Origin: Streptomyces sp. L-9-10
GTDB lineage: Bacteria; Actinomycetota; Actinomycetes; Streptomycetales; Streptomycetaceae
Length of the DNA stretch: 64,000 nucleotides
Assembly (NCBI RefSeq): GCF_004151105.1
Contig: NZ_PHRF01000027.1
Coordinates: forward strand, 113,008-177,007
Direction: 5' to 3'
Shown here: positions 52,312 to 60,371 of the stretch, one piece after another
Position numbering within the stretch: the stretch's first letter is position 1
Layout of the letters: the number at the start of each line of letters is the position of its first letter
Notes under the pieces: model-generated
Database searches by the model: none
Told to the model about the DNA's origin: nothing
Seen by the model: only the letters and a program-made list of their open reading frames with translations
Translations under genes and position numbers: made by a program

Positions 52312-54660
52312 CTACGGGGTGAACTCGTATGTCTGTCCCGCGGTCGCCCGGAAGGTCCGCTCACCGCCGGGCAGCAGGGTGCTGCGCAGGGTCAGGTCCG
52401 TCGTACGGCTCGCGCGCAGCGTGATCCGGCTCGCCCTGCCGCCGCTCCAGCTGATGTCGAGCGTGACGCCGCCGCGCGCCCGCAGCCCCGTCACCCGGCC
52501 GTCCGGCCAGGAGGCCGGCAGGGCGGGCAGGATCTCGATCGGGCCGTGCTGGCTCTGGACCAGCATCTCGGCGACCCCCGAGGTGGCGCCGAAGTTGCCG
52601 TCGATCTGGAAGGGCGGGTGGGTGTCCCAGAGATTGGGCAGGGTGGAGCTCTTGAGCTGCTCCGAGAGCATCTTGTGGGCGTGGTTGCCGTCCCGCAGCC
52701 GCGCCCAGAAGTTGATCTTCCATGCCTTGCTCCAGCCGGTGCCGCCGTCGCCGCGCGCGGCCAGCGAGACCTTGGCCGCCTCGGCCCACGTGCTGCCCGC
52801 GACGATCTGCCGGCCCGGGTGGAGAGCGTAGAGATGCGAGACATGGCGGTGGTCGTCGGTCCGGCCGTCGACATCGGTCTTCCACTCCTGGAGCTGGCCC
52901 CAGGAGCCGATACGGAGCCCGGGGTCGAGATCGCGGAGGGCGGTCTCCAGCCGGGCACGGAAGTCGGGCGCGTCCCCCAGGGTTCTGGCGGCCTCCAGGG
53001 TGTTGGTGAACAGGTCGTACACGATCTGCTGGGACATCGCCGCGCCCGCCGTGAAGTCCCCGTGCTCCGGTGAGTAGCTGGGCGTGACGACGAGCTTCCC
53101 GTCGCGCGGGTCGGTGCGGAGATTGACGAGCCAGAACTCCGCGGCCTCCTTCATCACCGGGTAGGCGGTGGAGCGGAGATAGCCGGTGGAGCCGTTGAAC
53201 CGGTAGTGGTCGTAGAGCTGCTGGGTGAGCCAGGCCGCGGCCTCCGGGAACCAGAACGCGGTGGCCCAGTCGTGCACGCCCGTGAAGCCGAACGGGTTGG
53301 TCTCGTTCTGCACGACCCAGCCGGCCGAGCCGAAGATCTCCCGCGCGCTCACCCGGCCGGGCGCGCGCATCGCCTCGACATAGCGGTCGTAGGGAGCCGT
53401 GGTCTCGGCGAGGTTGGTGACCTCGGCGAGCCAGTAGTTCATCTGGAGGTTGATGTTGACGTGATAGTCCGCCGACCAAGGCGGGTTGGTGACGTTGTTC
53501 CATACGCCCTGGAGGTTCGCGGGCAGGGAGCCGGCCCGCGAGGAGGCGATCAGCAGATAGCGGCCGTACTGGAAGAACAGCGCTTCGAGCGCCCGGTCGG
53601 CGGCGCTGCCGCTCCCCGTGTACTGCGTCAGCAGCTGGTTGGTGGGCAGGTCGGGGAGTTGCTGGCCGATGTCGAGGGTGACCCGGCCGAAGAGGGCGCT
53701 GTGGTCGTTCACATGGGCGGTGCGCAGGGCGTCGTACGAGCGGCGGGCGGCCGCGTCGACCGCGCCGGTGACCGCTGCGTGCGGGTCGGCGCCCCGGTAG
53801 CGCGGGTAGGTGTCGGCGTAGTCGGTACCGGCGGCGAGGACGAACCAGGCGCTGTTGGCGCCGGTGACGGTGAGGGTGCCGTTCGCCCCGGCGGTGACCC
53901 GGCCGCCGTCGGTCCGTACCCGGATCTGGGTCTCGAACCGCATCCCGTTGTCCTGGAGCGCGCCCTTGACCGTGAGCCGGCCGCCGCTCGCCGTGGCGGT
54001 GAAGTCGGTGCGCGGCGAGGTGTAGCGGAGCGTGAAGCCGATCTTTCCCGGCTGGTTGGCGGAGAACCGGCCGACGATGACCTTGCCGGGGTAGGAGGCG
54101 AAGAACTCCCGTGTGTACGCGACGCCTTGGTGGGTGTACGTGACGGCGGCGAGCGCGGACGCGAGATCGAGGGTGCGGCGGTAGGAGCCGTCGGGGGCCG
54201 ACGGGGCGCCCGGTACGGCCAGCTCCAGATCGCCCAGTACCTGGAACGCGCCGAAGCCGTGCTTCGGCTGGCCGAGTTCGGCGGCGACGGCTTCCGGCGA
54301 GAGCTTGCCCTCGGTGTCCAGGCGCTGCTGTACGGAGGCGAGGACTCCGGGCCGGGGCTGGGTCCAGTTGCCGTGGTCGTATCCGGCGGCCCCGGGGCCG
54401 CCGGTCCACAGGGTCTTCTCATTGAGGGTGAGGCGCTCGGTGGCGAGGGTGCCGAACACGCTCGCGCCGAGCGCGCCGCTGCCGATGGGCAGCGACTCGC
54501 GCTCCCAGTCGGCGGCGGGTGTGTGGTACCTGAGCGTCAATTCATCGGAGGGGTTAACGGCGGCTGCGGCTCCGGATATTGCCGGAATACCCAGCGTCAG
54601 CGCGCCCGTTACCCCGAGCGCGGACTTGATCGTGGTTCTGCGGCTCATCCCAGGGGTCAT
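52312..54660 (-). CDS. Tat-exported GH95 family alpha-L-fucosidase-like glycosidase
   Basis: A 782-residue secreted protein. Tat signal: MSRRTTIKSALGVTGALTLG. The mature enzyme has an N-terminal beta-sandwich (LRYHTPAADWERESLPIGSG), a (alpha/alpha)6 barrel, and a C-terminal beta domain. GH95 landmarks include SADYHVNINLQMNYW, TPSYSPEHGDF (catalytic Glu region) and PPFQIDGNFGATSG (Asp/Asn of the active site). It would release L-fucose or L-galactose from plant or host glycans. The ATG at 54660 is used; one at 54648 is also possible. Confidence 0.9.
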   Translation of the reverse strand: MTPGMSRRTTIKSALGVTGALTLGIPAISGAAAAVNPSDELTLRYHTPAADWERESLPIGSGALGASVFGTLATERLTLNEKTLWTGGPGAAGYDHGNWTQPRPGVLASVQQRLDTEGKLSPEAVAAELGQPKHGFGAFQVLGDLELAVPGAPSAPDGSYRRTLDLASALAAVTYTHQGVAYTREFFASYPGKVIVGRFSANQPGKIGFTLRYTSPRTDFTATASGGRLTVKGALQDNGMRFETQIRVRTDGGRVTAGANGTLTVTGANSAWFVLAAGTDYADTYPRYRGADPHAAVTGAVDAAARRSYDALRTAHVNDHSALFGRVTLDIGQQLPDLPTNQLLTQYTGSGSAADRALEALFFQYGRYLLIASSRAGSLPANLQGVWNNVTNPPWSADYHVNINLQMNYWLAEVTNLAETTAPYDRYVEAMRAPGRVSAREIFGSAGWVVQNETNPFGFTGVHDWATAFWFPEAAAWLTQQLYDHYRFNGSTGYLRSTAYPVMKEAAEFWLVNLRTDPRDGKLVVTPSYSPEHGDFTAGAAMSQQIVYDLFTNTLEAARTLGDAPDFRARLETALRDLDPGLRIGSWGQLQEWKTDVDGRTDDHRHVSHLYALHPGRQIVAGSTWAEAAKVSLAARGDGGTGWSKAWKINFWARLRDGNHAHKMLSEQLKSSTLPNLWDTHPPFQIDGNFGATSGVAEMLVQSQHGPIEILPALPASWPDGRVTGLRARGGVTLDISWSGGRASRITLRASRTTDLTLRSTLLPGGERTFRATAGQTYEFTP

Positions 54661-54713
54661 GGCAGGCACGGTAAAAGTCCGATGACTGAAAGGGCAAGGG
54701 ACATGACAATTTC

Positions 54714-54772
54714 GCTCCCGCGCGGTGTGGATCACGGCCGGTCCCGACCCGTGATCCACACCGTGCGGGAGC
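54714..54772 (-). terminator. Long inverted repeat between the hypothetical gene and GH95
   Basis: Two ~24-bp arms (GCTCCCGCGCGGTGTGGATC and continuing) match in inverted orientation with one mismatch around an 11-nt loop. It is downstream of the gene at 54809-55309, read in the same direction, and upstream of GH95. Confidence 0.7.
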
Positions 54773-54808
54773 GATCGGTTCCTGGCCCGGCTCCGCTCCG
54801 CCGCTGAC

Positions 54809-55309
54809 TCAGCCCTGCTGGAACAGCTCCGCGGGCAGCGGCTTCAGCAGTGCGTAGAGATCGTCCGTGATGGGCCGGTCCCAGCTGGCGATGGTGACCA
54901 GCACATCGTCGCTGCGGTCGAACTGCACGCAGGAGATCCGGCTTTCCGAGAGCTTGAGCCGGCGCACGATCAGGAGGTTGTCCCCCTGCATCACCGGAAT
55001 GTCCTCGGCCCCGGTCACCTCGACCGGCTCCTCGTTCTCCAGCGCCAGGAGCAGCTGCGCCACCTCGAACGGGATCTGCCCGTCGGCCAGCTCGCGGGCG
55101 GGCGACCCCGCGGGCAGATTGCCGATGATCATCGCGGGGCCACGACCACCGAACAGGTCGTACCGGAGGAAGACACCCTGGCAGCTGCCATCGGGCGCGG
55201 GCAGCAGTCCCGCCCCCAGATTGCCGGGCCAGTCACCCGGGTCCATGGCCAGGACATCGAAGTCCGGGCCCGCGGGTGTGGCGGCGCTGCGGCGGCGGAG
55301 AAAGGACAT
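54809..55309 (-). CDS. Hypothetical protein
   Basis: A 166-residue soluble protein of unknown family. DFDVLAMDPGDWPGNLGAGL and GVFLRYDLFGGRGPAMIIGN lie in the N-terminal half; NEEPVEVTGAEDIPVMQGDN follows in the middle. No catalytic motif is visible. It is probably a conserved actinobacterial protein, but I cannot name a domain. ATG 55309 is followed by a basic FLRRRSAA. It is transcribed toward a strong terminator. Confidence 0.65.
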   Translation of the reverse strand: MSFLRRRSAATPAGPDFDVLAMDPGDWPGNLGAGLLPAPDGSCQGVFLRYDLFGGRGPAMIIGNLPAGSPARELADGQIPFEVAQLLLALENEEPVEVTGAEDIPVMQGDNLLIVRRLKLSESRISCVQFDRSDDVLVTIASWDRPITDDLYALLKPLPAELFQQG

Positions 55310-55414
55310 CCCACCATGGTACGGGGTCGTACCACTTCACCGGAGCCGGCCGCCCACGCTCTGTCAGCCGGGACGCGCTCCGCCGGCGGCGCCGCCCGCG
55401 CCGGCTCCGTTCCG

Positions 55415-55657
55415 TCAGGTGAGGTCGAACTCCCCGTCGCGCGCGTTGATCACGAAGGCCCGCCACTCGGCCGGGCTGAAGATCAGCGACGGGCTCTCCG
55501 GCCGGCCGCTGTTGCGCATGGCGATGAACCCTTCGACGAAGGCGATCTGGACGTCGCCCGTGCCCCGGCTGCTCGACTGCCAGTCCGCGTTGCTCAGATC
55601 GAGTTCCGGCTTGTCCCAGCCCGAAAGCGGCTTATGGGTGGTGGTGCTCTCAGCCAC
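55415..55657 (-). CDS. DUF397-domain protein
   Basis: An 80-residue protein made almost wholly of a DUF397 domain, frequent in Streptomyces: ADWQSSSRGTGDVQIAFVEG followed by PSLIFSPAEWRAFVINARDG. Such proteins usually sit beside an XRE-family regulator (BldB/WhiJ-type systems). None is next to this one, so it may be an orphan. The role is in development or antibiotic regulation by association only. Confidence 0.88.
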   Translation of the reverse strand: MAESTTTHKPLSGWDKPELDLSNADWQSSSRGTGDVQIAFVEGFIAMRNSGRPESPSLIFSPAEWRAFVINARDGEFDLT

Positions 55658-55749
55658 GTCCTGCTCCTCCCACTGCGTCGTCCCGGGGCCACCCTATCGA
55701 CCGGCGCCGGTCCCGGACAGGCCGCGCCGCGGGGTCCCCGCGGGACGGG

Positions 55750-56022
55750 TCATGGCCGGCGGACGGAGCCGAGGGCGCGGTGCGGTGCCGTCATATGCGG
55801 TGTTTCCAGGGGCAGTTCACCGCCCGCCGGGACCACCGAGGCCGGCGGCACACCGCCACAGAACGGCGCGGCGCGCTCCTCGGCCGCCCGCACGATCGCC
55901 CGTACGAGCGCGTGATCGACGCGGTTGATCTCCGCGCGCACCTCCGCGAGACCGGGCCGGGTGGGGCGGGCCTGTGGGCGGGGAGTCGCCGCGCGGGCCG
56001 TGTCGCGGCTCTTGACGCTCAC
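55750..56022 (-). CDS. Small hypothetical protein divergent from paaK
   Basis: A 90-residue protein. A basic Pro/Arg-rich start (VKSRDTARAATPRPQARPTR) is followed by a helix LAEVRAEINRVDHALVRAIV that resembles the first helix of chorismate-mutase-like folds, then a Pro/Gly-rich tail. The GTG at 56022 follows AGGAG, with a further in-frame GTG at 56028. The ribosome site supports it as a real gene, but no function is recognised. Confidence 0.5.
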   Translation of the reverse strand: MSVKSRDTARAATPRPQARPTRPGLAEVRAEINRVDHALVRAIVRAAEERAAPFCGGVPPASVVPAGGELPLETPHMTAPHRALGSVRRP

Positions 56023-56051
56023 CGGCACTCCTGAATTACTGATCCCGGGAC

Positions 56052-56075
56052 GATCAACCGAATGATCGGTCGATC
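56052..56075. promoter_or_regulatory. Palindromic operator upstream of paaK
   Basis: GATCAACCGA and TCGGTCGATC (9 of 10 inverted matches, 4-nt centre) lie between the small gene at 55750 and paaK. Such ACCGA/TCGGT palindromes are bound by TetR regulators of phenylacetate or fatty-acid genes. The regulator is not in the window. Confidence 0.6.
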
Positions 56076-56109
56076 GGACCGCACTGTCCGAGGGACCGGG
56101 AGAGCGCCC

Positions 56110-57396
56110 ATGACATCTCTGCTGGACGCGGCGGAACAGCTCAGCCGCGAGGAGCTGGCCGTGCTGCAACTGGAACGGCTGCGCGCCACACTGCGGCACG
56201 CCTACGACAACGTCGGCCACTACCGGCTGGCCTTCGACCGGGCGGGGCTGCGTCCCGAGGACTGCCGCTCGCTCGCCGATCTGGCGCGCTTCCCGTTCAC
56301 CGTCAAGGCCGATCTGCGGGACAACTATCCGTTCGGGATGTTCGCCGTGGACCAGTCGGAGGTGCGGCGCGTCCACGCCTCCAGCGGCACCACGGGCCGG
56401 CCGACCGTCGTCGGATACACCCAGCGGGATCTGGACACCTGGGCCGATGTGGTGGCCCGCTCGATCCGGGCGGCGGGTGGCCGCCCCGGGCACAAGGTCC
56501 ATGTGGCCTACGGCTACGGCCTCTTCACCGGCGGACTCGGCGCGCACTACGGCGCCGAGCGGCTCGGCTGCACGGTGATCCCGGCGTCCGGGGGCATGAC
56601 CGCCCGGCAGGTCCAGCTGATCCAGGACTTCCGCCCCGAGATCATCATGGTGACGCCGTCGTACATGCTGACGCTGCTCGACGAGTTCGAGCGCCAGGGT
56701 GTGGATCCCCGTACGACCTCCCTCCAGGTGGGCATCTTCGGCGCCGAGCCCTGGACGGAGGAGATGCGGCGTGAGATCGAGGAGCGGTTCGCGATCGACG
56801 CGGTCGACATCTACGGGCTGTCGGAGGTGATGGGCCCGGGGGTCGCCCAGGAGTGTGTGGAGACGAAGGACGGCCTGCACATCTGGGAGGACCACTTCTA
56901 TCCGGAAGTGGTCGATCCGTTCACCGGGGAGGTGCTGCCGGACGGCGCGGAGGGCGAGTTGGTCTTCACCTCGCTCACCAAGGAGGCGATGCCGGTGATC
57001 CGCTACCGGACCCGGGATCTCACCCGGCTGCTGCCCGGTACGGCCCGGGTCTTCCGCCGGATGGAGAAGATCACGGGCCGGTCCGACGACATGGTGATCC
57101 TGCGCGGGGTGAACCTCTTCCCCACCCAGATCGAGGAGATCGTACTGCGCACGCCGGGGGTGGCCCCGCACTTCCAGCTCCGGCTGACGCGCGAGGGCCG
57201 GATGGACGCGCTGACGGTACGGGCCGAGGCCCGCGCGGACGCGACCTCCGCGCAGCGCGCGGACGCGGTGCGGGCGATCGCCACGGCGGTCAAGGACGGG
57301 GTGGGGGTCTCGGTGGCGGTGGAGGTCGTCGATCCGGAGACGCTGGAGCGCTCGGTGGGCAAGATCAAACGGATCGTGGACCTCAGGCCCCGCTGA
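56110..57396 (+). CDS. paaK: Phenylacetate-CoA ligase
   Basis: A 428-residue AMP-forming ligase that activates phenylacetate to phenylacetyl-CoA, the first step of aerobic phenylacetate breakdown. The AMP-binding motif VHASSGTTGRPTVVGYT (~95), the substrate-proximal YGLSEVMGPGVAQEC (~235), and the C-terminal TGRSDDMVILRGVNLFPTQI (~330, usual PaaK signature) are all present. The ATG at 56110 follows GGGAG. No other paa genes are in the window. It is followed by a convergent acyl-CoA synthetase. Confidence 0.93.
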   Translation: MTSLLDAAEQLSREELAVLQLERLRATLRHAYDNVGHYRLAFDRAGLRPEDCRSLADLARFPFTVKADLRDNYPFGMFAVDQSEVRRVHASSGTTGRPTVVGYTQRDLDTWADVVARSIRAAGGRPGHKVHVAYGYGLFTGGLGAHYGAERLGCTVIPASGGMTARQVQLIQDFRPEIIMVTPSYMLTLLDEFERQGVDPRTTSLQVGIFGAEPWTEEMRREIEERFAIDAVDIYGLSEVMGPGVAQECVETKDGLHIWEDHFYPEVVDPFTGEVLPDGAEGELVFTSLTKEAMPVIRYRTRDLTRLLPGTARVFRRMEKITGRSDDMVILRGVNLFPTQIEEIVLRTPGVAPHFQLRLTREGRMDALTVRAEARADATSAQRADAVRAIATAVKDGVGVSVAVEVVDPETLERSVGKIKRIVDLRPR

Positions 57397-57485
57397 GCCC
57401 GGGGGCCGGGCCCCGACCGGTCCCGGCCCCTGGTTCCGGCCCCCGGTTCCGGCCGCCAGGCCCGGCCCCGGTCCCGCGCGGTGCC

Positions 57486-59024
57486 TCAGGACCGGCTGAG
57501 ACGGTCCCGCAGCTCACGCTTGAGGATCTTCCCGCTGGCGTTGCGCGGCAGCGCCGCCACGAACACGATCCGCTTCGGCGCCTTGAAGTGGGCGAGCTTC
57601 TCGCGTGCGTGGGCGAGGAGTTCGGCCTCGGTGACCTCGCCGCGCGGGACGACAACGGCGGTGACGGCCTCGATCCAGCGGTCGTCCGGCAGTCCGACGA
57701 CCGCGGCCTCGGCGACGCCGGGATGGGTGTAGAGAGCGTCCTCGACCTGCCGGGACGCGACCAGCACCCCGCCGGAGTTGATGACGTCCTTCACCCGGTC
57801 CACGACCGTGTAGTAGCCCTCCGCGTCCCGCACGGCGAGGTCCCCGGAGTGGAACCAGCCGTCGCGGAACGCCTCCGCCGTCTCCTCCGGCTTGTCCCAG
57901 TACCCCGCGCAGAGCTGCGGCGACCGGTAGACGACCTCGCCCGCCGTACCGTCCGGAACGTCCTCGCCGCTCTCGTCGACGACCCGTGCCTCGACATGCC
58001 GGACGGGCCTGCCGCAGGAGTCCATCCGGCCCTCGTGCTCGCCGGGTCCGAGGACCGTGGCGAGGGGGCCGATCTCGCTCTGTCCGAAGCAGTTGTAGAA
58101 GGCGAGCGAGGGCAGCCGGGCGCGCAGCCGTTCCAGTACGGGCACCGGCATGACCGAGGCGCCGTAGTACGCCTTGCGCAGCGCGGTCAGGTCGCGCGTG
58201 GTGAACTCGGGGTGCTGCGAGAGGCCGATCCATACGGTGGGCGGCGCGAAGAGGCTGTCCGCACGGCCCGCGCCGACGAGTGTGAAGATCGTCTCCGCGT
58301 CCGGTGCGTCCAGGATCGTGTTCTCCGCGCCGACCGCGAGATACGGCAGCAGGAAGACATGCATCTGGGCGGAGTGGTAGAGCGGCAGCGAGTGGACCGG
58401 CCGGTCGCTCTCCCGCAGGTCCAGGGCGGTGATGGAGCTGGCGTACGCGTGCACCTGGGCGCGGTGCGTCATCATGGCGCCCTTGGGCAGCGCGGTGGTG
58501 CCCGAGGTGTAGAGCAGCTGGGACAGCTCGCCGGGGTCGCCGGCGCGTTCGTACGGCCTCGGCGCGGCCAGTGCGGCGAGCAGCGAGTCGTCGGTGTCCC
58601 GCAGCGCGCGTACCGGAACGTCGCCGGGGATCCGCCCGGCGAGGCCCGGATCCGCGAGGACGAGCGCGCTGCCCGACTGCCGCACGAGATAGCCGAGGTC
58701 GTCGCCGGTGAGGTGCTGATTGACCGGTACGTGGACGAGCCCGGCCCGCGCGCAGGCGAGATAGGCGATCAGATAGACGTCCGAGTTGTGGCCGTAGGAC
58801 GCCACCCGGTCGCCGTCCGCGAGACCGTGGCCGCGCAGCTCGGCGGCGGCGGTGGAGACGGCCGCGTCCAGCTCCGCGTAGGTCCAGGTGCGGTCCGCGT
58901 ACCGTACGGCCACGCGGTCGGGCACCCGGGCCGCGGTACGGCGCACCACGCCGTCGACGGTGCTGTCGAGCAACTCCCGCAGGGGGTCGTCGGGTTCCGG
59001 CGCGGTGTGGTCCTCGGCGTTCAT
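57486..59024 (-). CDS. Acyl-CoA synthetase (AMP-forming, class I adenylate-forming)
   Basis: A 512-residue enzyme activating a carboxylic acid with ATP and CoA. P-loop-like LLYTSGTTALPKGAMMTH (~170-187), the YNCFGQSEIGP motif (~305), GWFHSGDLAVRDAEGYY with the conserved Asp (~395), and the C-terminal NASGKILKRELRD with catalytic Lys (~495) are visible. It is probably a medium- or long-chain or aryl acid ligase. The ATG at 59024 follows GGAGGA. It converges on paaK across ~90 bp of GC-rich repeats. Confidence 0.92.
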   Translation of the reverse strand: MNAEDHTAPEPDDPLRELLDSTVDGVVRRTAARVPDRVAVRYADRTWTYAELDAAVSTAAAELRGHGLADGDRVASYGHNSDVYLIAYLACARAGLVHVPVNQHLTGDDLGYLVRQSGSALVLADPGLAGRIPGDVPVRALRDTDDSLLAALAAPRPYERAGDPGELSQLLYTSGTTALPKGAMMTHRAQVHAYASSITALDLRESDRPVHSLPLYHSAQMHVFLLPYLAVGAENTILDAPDAETIFTLVGAGRADSLFAPPTVWIGLSQHPEFTTRDLTALRKAYYGASVMPVPVLERLRARLPSLAFYNCFGQSEIGPLATVLGPGEHEGRMDSCGRPVRHVEARVVDESGEDVPDGTAGEVVYRSPQLCAGYWDKPEETAEAFRDGWFHSGDLAVRDAEGYYTVVDRVKDVINSGGVLVASRQVEDALYTHPGVAEAAVVGLPDDRWIEAVTAVVVPRGEVTEAELLAHAREKLAHFKAPKRIVFVAALPRNASGKILKRELRDRLSRS

Positions 59025-59110
59025 GGCGCGATCCTCCGGGCCGCCGCGGTCCGGGTCAATCCCCCGGACCGCCCCCGGCCCCCCACCGGATCCGCCGGGT
59101 CCCGTCCGGG

Positions 59111-60217
59111 TCATGGGCTGATGGCGAGGAAGACGAACGCGGCGAAGATCCCCAGATGCACGCCGCCCTGGAGCAGCGTGGCCCGGCCCGGAGCGACGGT
59201 CAGGGCGCCCACCACCACGGTCAGCGCCAGCAGCACCATATGGATGGCGCCCAGCCCGAGCACCAGCGGCCCGCTCAGCCAGATCGTGGCGACCGCGATG
59301 GCCGGGATCGTCAGACCGATGCTCGCTATGGCGGAGCCGAGCGCCAGATTGAGGCTGGTCTGCACGCGCTCGCGGCGGGCGGCGCGCACGGCGGCGAGCG
59401 TCTCGGGCAGCAGCACCAGCAGCGCGATGACCACACCGACCACGGCCTGTGGCAGTCCGGCCGACTCCACACCCGACTCGATGGTCGGGGACACCGCCTT
59501 CGCGTCCCCGACGACGGCGATCAGTGCCACGACCAGCATCACCAGGCTCAGGACGGTCGCGGAGCGGGTGGGCAGCGGCGCGTGCGCGTCCTCCTCCCGC
59601 ACATCCCCCTCCTGGGTGACGGGCAGAAAGTAGTCGCGGTGACGGACGGTCTGTACGGCGACGAAGAGCCCGTACAGGACGAGCGAGGCGACCGCGGCGA
59701 AGGCCAGTTGCGCGGGCGAGAACTCGGGGCCCGGCTTGCTGGTGGTGAACGTCGGGATCACCAGCGTCAGTGTGGCCAGGGTGGCGACGGTGGCCAGCGC
59801 GGTACCGGTGCCCTCCGCGTTGAAGACGGCGACCCTGCTGCGTACGGCGCCGACCAGCAGGCAGAGCCCGAGAATGCCGTTGCAGGTGATCATGACGGCG
59901 GCGAAGACCGTGTCACGGGCGAGGGAGGCGGTCCTGTCGCCGCCGTCGATCATCAGCGTGACGATGAGCGCCACCTCGATGACCGTGACCGCGACGGCGA
60001 GGACGAGCGAGCCGAAGGGCTCCCCCACCCGGTGGGCGACGACCTCGGCGTGGTGCACGGCGGCGAGCACGGCGCCCGCGAGACAGAGGGCGACGAGCGC
60101 GACCGCGAAGCCCGGCAGGCTGCGCCCCCAGCTGAGGACCAGCGCGACCACCGCGACCAGCGGCACCACCACGGTCCACTGGGACACCAGTGACCTGATG
60201 CCGATGCTCGTCCTCAT
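59111..60217 (-). CDS. ChaA-type calcium/proton (cation) antiporter
   Basis: A 368-residue membrane protein with about eleven helices in two homologous halves. Family ion-binding motifs are VAVTVIEVALIVTLM in the first half and LLVLLPETLAAVRAARRERVQTSLN in the second, with Glu residues that coordinate cations in CaCA proteins. A cytoplasmic acidic loop (EGDVREEDAHAP) lies mid-protein. It probably exchanges Ca2+ or Na+/K+ for H+. The ATG at 60217 follows GAGG; GTG 60226 is also in frame. It lies 86 bp upstream of the acyl-CoA synthetase gene. Confidence 0.88.
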   Translation of the reverse strand: MRTSIGIRSLVSQWTVVVPLVAVVALVLSWGRSLPGFAVALVALCLAGAVLAAVHHAEVVAHRVGEPFGSLVLAVAVTVIEVALIVTLMIDGGDRTASLARDTVFAAVMITCNGILGLCLLVGAVRSRVAVFNAEGTGTALATVATLATLTLVIPTFTTSKPGPEFSPAQLAFAAVASLVLYGLFVAVQTVRHRDYFLPVTQEGDVREEDAHAPLPTRSATVLSLVMLVVALIAVVGDAKAVSPTIESGVESAGLPQAVVGVVIALLVLLPETLAAVRAARRERVQTSLNLALGSAIASIGLTIPAIAVATIWLSGPLVLGLGAIHMVLLALTVVVGALTVAPGRATLLQGGVHLGIFAAFVFLAISP

Positions 60218-60371
60218 GCGCCTCACGCTGCCAGAGGTGCTGGTGGTGCGCTCGGTGACGGCGCCGTACGGTGGCCCCGTGCCGTCACCCGTGATGCGGT
60301 GTCAGTTCCGCTGTGGTAAGAGGTCCTGACGGTGAGATCCCAGGAGACGACGTTCAGGGGAGGGCTGCCAA

